From contig NZ_BNAG01000004.1 of assembly GCF_014653175.1 (NCBI RefSeq), forward strand, positions 558,001 through 622,000: DNA of 64,000 bases, read 5' to 3'. Positions within the stretch are counted from its first letter, which is position 1. Every line of letters starts with the position of its first letter. The DNA comes from Roseivirga thermotolerans. GTDB lineage: Bacteria; Bacteroidota; Bacteroidia; Cytophagales; Cyclobacteriaceae. Shown here piece after piece: positions 20,502-28,336 of the stretch. The notes below the pieces were generated by a model. It ran no database searches and was not told where the DNA came from. It saw only the letters and a program-made list of their open reading frames with translations. The translations under genes and the position numbers were made by a program.

Positions 20502-21227
20502 ATGGAAGGATACAATGCTACTGGAGCTTTAAAGACGGGTAAGCTCACCGTTAATAGACCGATTGGCGCAGTTGCCATTGGTGTTAGTGATGTGGACGCG
20601 TTAACCAATGAAACGCTAACATATTACATCGAAAGTCCAAATGGCTCAGAAAGAGGGGCAACGAAAATTAACCTTTTGTCTGTGGTTGCTCTTAGCGTTC
20701 ACGGTTTGGGCGGTGGTTTTGTCATGGATGGCTTGACCTATTTCGTTATCCCTGTGGCTATTGGTGGCGCTCTCGACCTCTCAGAAAACGAGGAGTTCGT
20801 TCTCGAAATGGAAGGTTTGAAAGCTGCTGAAAGGTACGCGGTTGAGTTCTTGGACGGAAACGAAACAAACGGTTCTCTGCAAATCTTTGATCAGAACGTT
20901 TTCATAGCCGAAAAGACTACAATGACATTGAACACTGAGGGTTTCAGATTCATGGCCATACGCGGTGTTTCAAACCTTTCTGAAATCAACTGTCAGTTGG
21001 TTAAATCAGGCGGTAACAGGAAATACACGAAAGTAGGTATTCGCGCAATGGAAAGTCAGGGTAATGACTTCACACATGAGCAACAATTGACCGAAGGAAC
21101 CATAGACGGCATTTATGCTAAAGTGGGTTTCACTCAGGACATTGCAATTCTCAATGTTGCTAACTATCGAGAAGTGGAATTTTTGAAAGCTGCTGGAAAT
21201 GCCGTTCAATTTGAAATGATAAGATAA
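20502..21227 (+). CDS. Candidate major capsid protein, 241 aa, beta-rich
   Basis: No database family is recognisable by eye. The chain alternates short beta-type strands and turns almost without helices, with two halves of similar length (strong strands such as FVMDGLTYFVIPVAIG and FRFMAIRGVSN). Length and strand content would fit a compact double jelly-roll coat protein such as those of PM2 or FLiP, or a single jelly roll with extension. It is the first gene of the late block, led by its own promoter-like box and a long leader, as expected for the most abundant virion protein. No signal peptide or TM segment. The assignment is inference. Confidence 0.45.
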   Translation: MEGYNATGALKTGKLTVNRPIGAVAIGVSDVDALTNETLTYYIESPNGSERGATKINLLSVVALSVHGLGGGFVMDGLTYFVIPVAIGGALDLSENEEFVLEMEGLKAAERYAVEFLDGNETNGSLQIFDQNVFIAEKTTMTLNTEGFRFMAIRGVSNLSEINCQLVKSGGNRKYTKVGIRAMESQGNDFTHEQQLTEGTIDGIYAKVGFTQDIAILNVANYREVEFLKAAGNAVQFEMIR

Positions 21228-21228
21228 T

Positions 21229-21879
21229 ATGCGCGGCATCAACTTAAACGAAGGTGCAGTTGAGGTTTATTCAACTCTTAAAGGAGGTGAAGCAAAGGCA
21301 GCCCGCAAAGAGTTGCGGGCTGCAAAAAAAGAGGCGTTGGACGAATGTAAAACACTGAAAGGAAAGGCCAAACGAGACTGCAAAAAGAACGTAAGGCGAA
21401 ATTTCAGGAAATCAAAAAACAATGTCATTCGAGACGGTGAAACGTGGGTAAGTACAGCAGTGAACAAGGTGGCAAATATTGCGACCCCTCTTACTTCTCT
21501 TGCTTCTGATCTCGTGCCTGGCGCATCATTCATTCAATCAGGTTTAACAGCTTTAACAGGTCAGAAAATGACAAGAAACGAAAGATCAAATGAACAGATT
21601 CAAACAGCGGTTGAGCCACAAGGGGGCGCGCTCGGTACTGCTCAGAAAATTTTGGATTTGTTCAAAGGAACAAAACAAACTCAAACAACTGCCCCAAAAA
21701 GTGAAAACTCAAAAACAGTTATGAAAGAACAATTTACAAACTGGATGGCAAAAGCTAAATCCCTCCTATCAGATACCCGGGTTAAAATCGGGCTTGGTTT
21801 AGTCGCAGCTTTGGCCATAGGTGTCTGGGCTTGGAAAAAGTTTCGTAAAGGCTCAAGGCCAAAACCAAGAAAACTTTAA
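21229..21879 (+). CDS. Basic phage membrane protein with C-terminal TM segment
   Basis: 216 residues starting one base after the previous stop. Residues 20-70 are extremely rich in Lys/Arg/Ala (KAARKELRAAKKEALDE; KRDCKKNVRRNFRKSKN), suited to binding packaged DNA. A Gly/Ala-rich amphipathic middle follows (VANIATPLTSLASDLVPGASF). Near the end is one TM segment, IGLGLVAALAIGVWAW (~187-202), and a basic tail. The layout suggests a virion protein bridging genome and membrane; no homologue recognised. Confidence 0.6.
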   Translation: MRGINLNEGAVEVYSTLKGGEAKAARKELRAAKKEALDECKTLKGKAKRDCKKNVRRNFRKSKNNVIRDGETWVSTAVNKVANIATPLTSLASDLVPGASFIQSGLTALTGQKMTRNERSNEQIQTAVEPQGGALGTAQKILDLFKGTKQTQTTAPKSENSKTVMKEQFTNWMAKAKSLLSDTRVKIGLGLVAALAIGVWAWKKFRKGSRPKPRKL

Positions 21880-21891
21880 ACGTGTAAAGTT

Positions 21892-22287
21892 ATGTCAAGA
21901 AGAAACAACAATAAAAAATCAGATGATTGGGATGGCGTAAAGCGTTCAGCATTTGAAAAGAAAACCGATAAAAACGGTTCTGATTACTTCAAAGGTTGGG
22001 TATTGACAAAGGCAGGAATGATTGATATAACTGTCTTTCCAAACAAGGCTGGCGAAATGAAGAAAACCGAAGGTGGCCGTGACTATATGTATTGTCTGGC
22101 AATTTGTAAAAATAGATATGCCTTTCAAGTTTCGAAACTCGATGCATACTACTACCCAGACAAACAACAGGTCGTTATTTCGGAGGTTGATGTTGTTTGT
22201 TCGCTGAACACTAGAGGCGGCAAAACGGCTAATGGTGTTAAAGTGACTGGTGCTGTTTCATTCATAGATTACAGTTATAGCAGATGA
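21892..22287 (+). CDS. Phage protein, 131 aa, possible ssDNA-binding
   Basis: Lys-rich N-terminus (MSRRNNNKKSDDWDGVKRS), then a beta-rich domain: YFKGWVLTKAGMIDITVFPNK, DYMYCLAICKN, YAFQVSKLDAYYYPDKQQVVISEVDVVCSLNTR. The run of strands with aromatic residues is reminiscent of an OB-like barrel and would fit a single-stranded DNA-binding protein for a rolling-circle phage, but no motif proves it. Its stop overlaps the next ATG by four bases. Confidence 0.55.
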   Translation: MSRRNNNKKSDDWDGVKRSAFEKKTDKNGSDYFKGWVLTKAGMIDITVFPNKAGEMKKTEGGRDYMYCLAICKNRYAFQVSKLDAYYYPDKQQVVISEVDVVCSLNTRGGKTANGVKVTGAVSFIDYSYSR

Positions 22288-22478
22288 AAAGGTTTTTTAA
22301 AAAACTAGCTGGGGCGGCCTTAAAACAGGCCGTCTTAGTAGCTGTCATTAGTGTATTAGAATATGCTCTTGACGAATTAAAGGAATATAAGTCAGACCCT
22401 AAAAAGTATGAAAATGATCAAACTCAAAATCTACCTTCAAATACTTCTGATAAAGAACCTGCTTTATCGACAGTTTAG
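22284..22478 (+). CDS. Small phage membrane protein, 64 aa
   Basis: N-terminal MKRFFKKLAGAALKQAVLVA begins an amphipathic/TM helix (~9-28), followed by a hydrophilic, acidic and Ser/Thr-rich tail. The start overlaps the previous stop by four bases, and its last 71 bases overlap the muramidase frame. Size and topology fit a minor membrane component of a virion or a lysis accessory protein. Confidence 0.5.
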   Translation: MKRFFKKLAGAALKQAVLVAVISVLEYALDELKEYKSDPKKYENDQTQNLPSNTSDKEPALSTV

Positions 22479-22890
22479 AAATATATCAACACGTGTTATA
22501 TATGCACAAGCTGTTCATGAAACGGGAAACTTTACATCGGGTGTATTTCTTAAGGGAAACAACCTGTTCGGCATGCAACCCAATTCACGAAAATGGGATG
22601 ATGATAGTCCAGAAAGAATAGGGAAAGAGGGGTCAGCAACTTATTCAAGCCGTTACCAAAGCATAAGAGATTATTTTGATAGACAACTGCAGTTTAAAGT
22701 TGATTTGAGCAACGATGGAGAATATATGCTTTCAACGCTTCGAACTGGATATGCTACCGACCCAAATTATTTAACTGCTTGGCAGGCTCAATATCTTAAA
22801 GTACCACGAATTCAAAACAACATTTTATATGCCCTTGCTATTATCGTTACTGCCTTCATTGTTTGGCGGCTTAAAAAAGGTAAGTCTTAA
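22408..22890 (+). CDS. Membrane-anchored muramidase-like protein
   Basis: 160 residues. Core AQAVHETGNFTSGVFLKGNN...LFGM (from ~33) matches the glucosaminidase/lytic-transglycosylase type fold, with Glu38 as the catalytic acid; YQSIRDYFDRQL is the typical following helix. A C-terminal TM segment (ILYALAIIVTAFIVWRL, ~139-155) and basic tail tether it in a membrane, so it is more likely a virion-borne entry enzyme than a free endolysin. The start is uncertain: it overlaps the previous gene by 71 bases from 22408, and Met3 at 22414 is an alternative. Confidence 0.65.
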   Translation: MKMIKLKIYLQILLIKNLLYRQFRNISTRVIYAQAVHETGNFTSGVFLKGNNLFGMQPNSRKWDDDSPERIGKEGSATYSSRYQSIRDYFDRQLQFKVDLSNDGEYMLSTLRTGYATDPNYLTAWQAQYLKVPRIQNNILYALAIIVTAFIVWRLKKGKS

Positions 22891-23317
22891 AAAATATCTT
22901 ACCCCAACAAATTTTAAAATCTTAGGTTCTATCGTTCTTGCAATCCTTGTTTGGCCTTTCATCAGAAAGGCTTTACAAGGCACTCCAAAGACTTTATTGG
23001 AGGAAGTAAAACAGAAATTTGGCGCAATTACACAGCCGACTAGCACAGCAACAGAGGAACAAATAATAGAGTATGCTAATGACTTAGCGCATGCCTTTGG
23101 GATTCATAAAAGTATTTCTAAATGGTCACTTAGAGGTTCAACCGAAGATGATCAACGGGCATTTAATATTTTGATGAAATTGGATTTTGAGACATGGAAA
23201 CAGGTAAGGAAGGTTTACCCACAATTCACTAGGACCACATCAGATTTAAAAAATGATACGGTTGAATTTTTGAATAATAAACTGATGTACAAGCTTCCTA
23301 AATACATGTATCAATGA
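22829..23317 (+). CDS. Phage membrane protein, 162 aa
   Basis: Overlaps the preceding gene by 62 bases. Hydrophobic N-terminus (MPLLLSLLPSLFGGL), TM segment ILGSIVLAILVWPFI (~31-45), then a soluble domain (~60-162) rich in charged helices: EQIIEYANDLAHAFGI, FNILMKLDFETWKQVRKVY. The bitopic layout suggests a virion membrane protein. The stop overlaps the next ATG (ATGA). No family recognised. Confidence 0.55.
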   Translation: MPLLLSLLPSLFGGLKKVSLKKYLTPTNFKILGSIVLAILVWPFIRKALQGTPKTLLEEVKQKFGAITQPTSTATEEQIIEYANDLAHAFGIHKSISKWSLRGSTEDDQRAFNILMKLDFETWKQVRKVYPQFTRTTSDLKNDTVEFLNNKLMYKLPKYMYQ

Positions 23318-23466
23318 CCAAAGGTTTTTCGATTGTTACGGGACTTTTTACGGGGTTGTCTCTCTCCCATTTTGCCCCAGAGGTCGGCCAGATAGTAACT
23401 GCCGTTCTCTCCTATTTCCTCATTGATTTTATTGATAAGAAACGAAAGAAAAGAAAACAGAAATGA
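23314..23466 (+). CDS. Holin-like small membrane protein, 50 aa
   Basis: MTKGFSIVTGLFTGLSLSHF, then EVGQIVTAVLSYFLIDFI and a strongly basic tail (DKKRKKRKQK). One or two TM segments with a Lys/Arg C-terminus is the usual form of small holins or of small virion membrane proteins. Both ends overlap the neighbouring genes by four bases. Confidence 0.55.
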   Translation: MTKGFSIVTGLFTGLSLSHFAPEVGQIVTAVLSYFLIDFIDKKRKKRKQK

Positions 23467-24305
23467 TAGTATTTGGAAGAACGCCAGAAGGTGTGTTTAA
23501 GGCTTTTAAAGCGTCTATTAGCGAAAGTGGAGTAATAACCTATTTTGCTGATTATGACCATGCAGTTGTATATGCCGTTAATGATGAGGGTTTAATAATG
23601 GTAACCCCAAGCATTGATTTTGTTAATAATAACCTTTCTCCTTTAGAGTTGATGGGAATAAATAACCCTAAATTTTTTGATTATATGGGGAAGGGTTACG
23701 ATTATAGGGGCAAGGGAACCCACCAAATTTATACCAATGGTAAGTTTTTTAATCCTTTGGGTTCTGGCGGTGGTAATACAGTTGAACCAATAGACCCCGA
23801 TCAAGCACTTATCGGTACTTATTCTATCCTTACCGCTTTCTTAGGTTTTCAGACATATTCAGGGGATTTGTCGGCCTCTGGTTCTAGTCTCTGGATGAGA
23901 CATGTGTTTTTAGACAATACCTATATCAAAGTATATAATCGTCAGCCCGACAGTTCATATATATTTAATCGTGACTTGCGCCCCGATGACGCGGAGTATG
24001 TTTCTAATGGGCATCATAGGTTTGTTTGGTCTCAAAATCAAATATGGGCTTTAAGGAATTTATCGGATGATTCACCAGTGTTTTTTGAAGATGGTCAGAC
24101 ACAAAAATGTTTTAAGTGGCTGAAAGCCTTTAAAACCCAGTCAAACGGTGGTGATATTTGGAATACAGACAACTACGATTTGAGAAGCGTAGACGACACA
24201 AACTTTTTTGATGTACAGGACAATTATGTACGTGTTTATTCTTCAGATGGTGTAGAAAATAACCAATTGGGCTGGCAAATTATAGAAGAACCACAACCAG
24301 TATAA
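23463..24305 (+). CDS. Candidate receptor-binding/spike protein, 280 aa
   Basis: Last and second-largest gene of the provirus, soluble, without TM segment. N-terminal ~105 residues form a beta-rich domain (MIVFGRTPEGVFKAF...). A flexible Gly/Ser/Asn stretch (PLGSGGGNTVEPIDP, ~112-126) leads to a C-terminal domain rich in Trp, Tyr, Asp and Asn. A modular N-domain/linker/C-domain with an aromatic-rich end is typical of host-recognition spikes. No homologue recognised. Confidence 0.5.
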   Translation: MIVFGRTPEGVFKAFKASISESGVITYFADYDHAVVYAVNDEGLIMVTPSIDFVNNNLSPLELMGINNPKFFDYMGKGYDYRGKGTHQIYTNGKFFNPLGSGGGNTVEPIDPDQALIGTYSILTAFLGFQTYSGDLSASGSSLWMRHVFLDNTYIKVYNRQPDSSYIFNRDLRPDDAEYVSNGHHRFVWSQNQIWALRNLSDDSPVFFEDGQTQKCFKWLKAFKTQSNGGDIWNTDNYDLRSVDDTNFFDVQDNYVRVYSSDGVENNQLGWQIIEEPQPV

Positions 24306-24350
24306 TATTAGAAAAATTATATTGTGGAATACCAATATTTAGGTATATTA

Positions 24351-24380
24351 GGGCATGCAAAAAAACGGTATGCCCTTGTT
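24351..24380 (+). terminator. Terminator of the provirus late operon
   Basis: 8-bp stem with one G-T (GGGCATGC / GTATGCCC), 9-nt A-rich loop, then TTGTTT. Located 45 bases after the spike-candidate stop. Confidence 0.65.
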
Positions 24381-24425
24381 TATATGCCTCAAAATGGAAC
24401 ATATACAGGGTTAGCCTCCTACCCT

Positions 24426-24474
24426 TTTAACATAATGCAGGCTTAAAGAAGTTCAATTTACATTATGTTAAATA
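24426..24474. other. attR with inverted XerD half (foldable att region)
   Basis: TTTAACATAATG at 24426-24437 is the exact complement of CATTATGTTAAA at 24461-24472, so the right end can fold into a 12-bp stem with a 23-nt loop. The plus-oriented core (24455-24474) is the 20-bp direct repeat shared with attL. Two opposed XerD halves near one end recall CTX-phi, whose single-stranded attP folds to make the Xer substrate. Confidence 0.65.
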
Positions 24475-24486
24475 ATAAATTCATTT

Positions 24487-24516
24487 ATAAAGGGAGGCTC
24501 CTCAACCTCCCTTTAT
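24487..24516 (-). terminator. Terminator of the TPR-protein gene
   Basis: Perfect 11-bp stem ATAAAGGGAGG / CCTCCCTTTAT, 8-nt loop, six bases from the TPR stop. T-rich on the plus side and A/T-rich on the minus side, so it may work in both directions. The provirus ends 12 bases beyond it. Confidence 0.65.
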
Positions 24517-24521
24517 TTTGA

Positions 24522-25700
24522 TTAGTTACCTCCTTCGAGTTTTTCTAATCTATCCAGTATCTCATCACGCTTAGCATCCATTCCTAACTGATCATAGATG
24601 GTACTCAACGGTCTTAGTGAGTACACATCGTTCGGATCGGCAGCAACTGCCTTTTCGAACATTGGCATGGCTTCTTTGAATTTAGCCAGAGCCTTGTCCT
24701 TTAGCTCCTTATATTTCGCATCATCATCCATTGTGGTATTGGCTTCAGTCATAAAGGCCGCACCTTTATTATAGATTACTGAAGCGGCTACGTATAGAGC
24801 TTCTGCGTAGTTAGGGTCTAGCTCTAGCGCTTTTTTAGCGTTCTTCTCGGCATCATCCAGGTTATCGTTGTTCCATTGCAGGTAAGCCAACATGTAGTAG
24901 ATATTTTTTTCAGCATTACCACCTTCGATAAGCTTCTTGAGGTTTTCAATGGCCTCGTCCATTTTCTTAGTCTGAATAAGTACATCTACCTCCCACTGTC
25001 TGTAAATATCATCTTCAGGGAAAGCCTTCTGAGCTGCTCTGATTGAAGCCAAGGCTGCATCGAACATCTCGTTCTCCATTTGGTGCTGAATAACCATGTT
25101 GTAGGCGTAGTTCTTATTCTCGTACTCCTCATCGTAAGCAATTACTTTCTTGTAGTACTCATAAGCCACATCATCGGCTTCTGCATTCTGTGCAGCATAA
25201 CCTACGAAGAAATCTTTGGCAATTTCAGTTCTAATCATGGTGGCTACGCGCAGCAACTGGTAGGCTGTTTCGTAATCTTCCTCTTCCAGCGCTTTATTAC
25301 CTCTGTCGAGCAAGAAAGCTTCTAACTGGCCAAGACCACCACCACCAAGGGTTTTGGTCGGATCCTGAGGGTTTACCACCGCTTCTTTCATCAGGTCTTC
25401 TTTCACTTTATCGCCACCCTTTTCTATAGCTTTTTGGTACCACTCATAGCTGGTTTTGGCCAGCTCGGCATCGGTTTTCCCATCTTGTACATATTTCTCT
25501 TTATAAATATCGCCCAGCAATAAGTATACATCCGCTTCTGCACCGGTTTCAGCATCTTGAGTAGCCTGAGTAGCCAGCTCAATAGCCGACTCCATTTCGC
25601 CCTTTCTAAAGGCTTTCTGAGCGTCTTTAAGTACTTTCTTTTGTGCAAACGCTCCCATTACCAGAAATGAAAGCGCAAATGTGAAAAACAGTTTTTTCAT
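24522..25700 (-). CDS. Exported tetratricopeptide-repeat protein
   Basis: 392 residues with signal peptide (MKKLFFTFALSFLVMGAFAQ). At least six TPR-like helix pairs: near the N-terminus (AFRKGEMESAIELATQA), in the middle (KALEEEDYETAYQLLRVA) and clearly at ADDVAYEYYKKVIAYDEEY, LDDAEKNAKKALELDPNYAEAL and MPMFEKAVAADPND. It is a periplasmic scaffold for protein-protein contacts; the partner is unknown. It lies 29 bases after gyrA in the same direction and may be partly co-transcribed with it. Confidence 0.85.
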   Translation of the reverse strand: MKKLFFTFALSFLVMGAFAQKKVLKDAQKAFRKGEMESAIELATQATQDAETGAEADVYLLLGDIYKEKYVQDGKTDAELAKTSYEWYQKAIEKGGDKVKEDLMKEAVVNPQDPTKTLGGGGLGQLEAFLLDRGNKALEEEDYETAYQLLRVATMIRTEIAKDFFVGYAAQNAEADDVAYEYYKKVIAYDEEYENKNYAYNMVIQHQMENEMFDAALASIRAAQKAFPEDDIYRQWEVDVLIQTKKMDEAIENLKKLIEGGNAEKNIYYMLAYLQWNNDNLDDAEKNAKKALELDPNYAEALYVAASVIYNKGAAFMTEANTTMDDDAKYKELKDKALAKFKEAMPMFEKAVAADPNDVYSLRPLSTIYDQLGMDAKRDEILDRLEKLEGGN

Positions 25701-25729
25701 GAGTATTAGTCTAATTTTAGTTTCAATAA

Positions 25730-28258
25730 TTATTCAGTAGTTTCTGAGGTGGTCTCTTCTCCGCCCTCATTGTTTTCATCGGTAAGCTCATTGTCAAGCT
25801 CCGCATCTTCTTCCATTTGTTCAATTTTCTCTACAGAAGAAATCTCATCGCCTTCCTGCAGTCTGATTAGTTTAACGCCCTGGGTAGCTCTACCCATTAC
25901 ACGCAAATCAGCTACAGAAATTCTAATGGTAATTCCCGATTTATTGATAATCATCAAGTCATCAGAGTCGATTACCTCTTTGATAGACACTAAGTTACCT
26001 GTTTTTTCAGTAATGTTAATGGTCTTTACGCCTTTACCACCTCGCTTGGTAATTCGGTAATCATCTATTGGAGAGCGCTTTCCGTAGCCTTTTTCAGAAA
26101 CGACTAACAGATTAGCATCATCTCTAGAAACACATACCATGCCAATTACCTTATCATCGTCACCTTCAAGGGTTACTCCCCTCACTCCTGCAGCCGTACG
26201 ACCCATGGCTCGTACATCGCTCTCGTGGAAGTGAACTACCTTGCCACTACGCTTACCAATAATGATGTGGTTATCGCCATTGGTAAGTTTTACTTCCAGC
26301 AGACGATCGCCTTCGTGGATAGTAATGGCATTGATTCCGTTAGTTCTCGGACGCGAATAAGCTTCAAGCGAAGTTTTCTTAATAGTACCAGACTCTGTAC
26401 ACATCACCACATAGTGGTTGTTTATGTAATCTTCGTCTTTCAGGTCTTCGGCATTAATTACAGCCCGTATTTTATCACCGGGTTCAATATTGAGCAGGTT
26501 CTGAACGGGACGTCCTTTAGAAACCTTGCTTCCTTCCGGAAGTTCCCATACTTTTTTCCAGAACACTTTACCAAACTCTGTGAAAATGAGCAGGTAATTG
26601 TGAGTCCATCCGGTGAATAGATACTCGGTAAAGTCATCGTCTTTGGTAGCGGCACCTCTGGCGCCCACACCTCCGCGGCCTTGTCTTCTATATTCTGATA
26701 ATAGGGTACGCTTAATATATCCCTGATGCGAGATGGTGATAATCATCTCTTCGTTCGGGATCATATCTTCGGTGGTGAAGTCTTCGGCCGAATGGACTAT
26801 GTCTGTTCTTCGCTCATCACCATAGCGATCGCGAAGTTCAATCAGCTCGTCTTTAATAATACCCATTCGAAGCTCCTCTTTCTCAAGAATCTCCTTCAAG
26901 CGGGCAATGAGCTCCATAATCTCTTCGTACTCTTTCTTAATCTTATCGCGTTCAAGGCCTGTCAAACGCTGAAGTCGCATTTCCAGAATAGCTTTGGCCT
27001 GAATCTCTGACAGACCAAACTTATCTATTAGCCCATTTTTGGCTATTTCCGGATCTCTGGACGAACGAATGAGGTTGATGACTTCATCGAGGTTATCAAG
27101 TGCAATGAGGTATCCTTCCAAAATATGAGCACGCTTTTCAGCTTCGTTAAGCTCATACTGCGTTCTACGGATAACCACCTCGTGCCGGTGATCTACATAA
27201 TTCTTGATGAGGTCTTTGAGGTTGAGGGTGTATGGTCGGCCTTTCACCAAAGCCACATTGTTCACCCCAAACGAAGATTGCAACTGGGTATACTTAAACA
27301 AATTGTTTAAGACCACGTTTCCAATTGCATCTTTTTTAAGCTCATACACAATGCGTAATCCACTCCGGTCAGACTCATCGCGTATATCGGAAATACCCTC
27401 AATCTTCTTTTCATTGACCAAAGCCGCAGTCTTTTCAATCATGCTGGCTTTGTTGACCATGTAAGGAATTTCCGTAACTATAATTTGCTCTCTTCCACTC
27501 TTGGTGGTCTCAATGTCGGCCTTAGCCCGCAGCACAATTCTTCCTCTTCCGGTTTCGAAAGCCGACTTTACCCCGGTATAGCCATAAATGGTACCTCCCG
27601 TTGGGAAGTCGGGAGCGGTTATGTGCTCCATCAATTCGGCTATGGTAATGTCATTGTTTTCTATGTAGGCAATGGTACCGTTTACTACCTCCGTAAGGTT
27701 ATGAGGTGCCATGTTGGTGGCCATACCCACTGCAATACCGGAAGAACCATTGACCAACAAGCAGGGCAATTTACCCGGCAGTACGGTAGGCTCTTTGAGG
27801 GAGTCATCGAAGTTGAGCTGAAAATCGACCGTATCTTTGTTGATATCGGCCAGCATTTCTTCTGCTATGCGCTTTAGCCTGGCCTCGGTATAACGCATGG
27901 CCGCGGGCGAATCGCCATCGATAGAACCAAAGTTACCCTGCCCATCGACCAGCGGATAGCGCAACGACCACTCCTGGGCCATACGCACCATGGTATCGTA
28001 TACTGAAGAGTCACCGTGTGGGTGATACTTACCCAACACCTCTCCTACAATTCTAGCTGATTTTTTATATGGTTTATTCCAGTTGACCCCAAGGTCGAGC
28101 ATTCCGTAAAGTACCCTTCTGTGTACAGGTTTTAGGCCATCTCGAACATCTGGTAATGCCCTTGAGATAATCACCGACATGGAGTAGTCGATGTAGGCAC
28201 CCCGCATCTCATCTTCTATGTTTATCGGGATGATTGTTTCCTTGTCTCCTTCTGCCAT
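25730..28258 (-). CDS. gyrA: DNA gyrase subunit A
   Basis: 842 residues. Subunit A of type II topoisomerase; cuts and rejoins DNA and, with GyrB, introduces negative supercoils. Start [20 protein letters not shown]. The active Tyr is Tyr123 in AAMRYTEAR. The quinolone region [14 protein letters not shown] has Ser84 and Asp88, the wild-type residues. In the C-terminal beta-pinwheel the GyrA-box equivalent is KRGGKG, which distinguishes it from ParC. The acidic C-terminal tail is common. Length is normal. Confidence 0.97.
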   Translation of the reverse strand: MAEGDKETIIPINIEDEMRGAYIDYSMSVIISRALPDVRDGLKPVHRRVLYGMLDLGVNWNKPYKKSARIVGEVLGKYHPHGDSSVYDTMVRMAQEWSLRYPLVDGQGNFGSIDGDSPAAMRYTEARLKRIAEEMLADINKDTVDFQLNFDDSLKEPTVLPGKLPCLLVNGSSGIAVGMATNMAPHNLTEVVNGTIAYIENNDITIAELMEHITAPDFPTGGTIYGYTGVKSAFETGRGRIVLRAKADIETTKSGREQIIVTEIPYMVNKASMIEKTAALVNEKKIEGISDIRDESDRSGLRIVYELKKDAIGNVVLNNLFKYTQLQSSFGVNNVALVKGRPYTLNLKDLIKNYVDHRHEVVIRRTQYELNEAEKRAHILEGYLIALDNLDEVINLIRSSRDPEIAKNGLIDKFGLSEIQAKAILEMRLQRLTGLERDKIKKEYEEIMELIARLKEILEKEELRMGIIKDELIELRDRYGDERRTDIVHSAEDFTTEDMIPNEEMIITISHQGYIKRTLLSEYRRQGRGGVGARGAATKDDDFTEYLFTGWTHNYLLIFTEFGKVFWKKVWELPEGSKVSKGRPVQNLLNIEPGDKIRAVINAEDLKDEDYINNHYVVMCTESGTIKKTSLEAYSRPRTNGINAITIHEGDRLLEVKLTNGDNHIIIGKRSGKVVHFHESDVRAMGRTAAGVRGVTLEGDDDKVIGMVCVSRDDANLLVVSEKGYGKRSPIDDYRITKRGGKGVKTINITEKTGNLVSIKEVIDSDDLMIINKSGITIRISVADLRVMGRATQGVKLIRLQEGDEISSVEKIEQMEEDAELDNELTDENNEGGEETTSETTE

Positions 28259-28336
28259 AAATTGGTTAAAAAGTCCGTTTGATTAAGGCGGCAAGATACC
28301 AAAAAATATCCGATCGACAGGGCAAAAACCAAGGGT

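Larger units (their letters stand above)
17730..24474 (+). mobile_element. Xer-dependent provirus of a small tailless phage
   Basis: About 6.73 kb between 20-bp direct repeats (AATTTACATTATGTTAAATA). All 14 recognisable genes lie on the plus strand and many overlap by a few bases. Order: early small proteins, palindrome, Rep, small HTH, then a beta-rich 241-aa protein, several single-TM proteins, a membrane-anchored muramidase-like protein, a holin-like peptide and a 280-aa exported-surface candidate, ending in a terminator. It encodes no integrase or transposase, so host XerC/XerD must act at the ends (an IMEX element). No P-loop ATPase (Zot/pI) argues against an inovirus; no ~500-aa VP1 argues against a microvirus. 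The membrane-protein richness suggests an internal-membrane or FLiP-like phage. Confidence 0.72.

Noticed and set aside
17730-24474. Classification of the provirus as an inovirus
   Set aside because: Rep type and dif-like ends would fit, but no product has a Walker A motif of a Zot/pI assembly ATPase and no typical 30-50 aa coat with leader is evident.
17730-24474. Classification as a dif-integrated microvirus (Alpavirinae)
   Set aside because: Microvirus proviruses in Bacteroidota also use dif, but the ~500-aa VP1 and the VP2 pilot protein are absent.
25749-27877. Several plus-strand ORFs opposite gyrA
   Set aside because: Antisense shadows of a fully conserved gene.
27980-28030. Quinolone-resistance substitution in gyrA
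   Set aside because: Ser84 and Asp88 are the wild-type residues.
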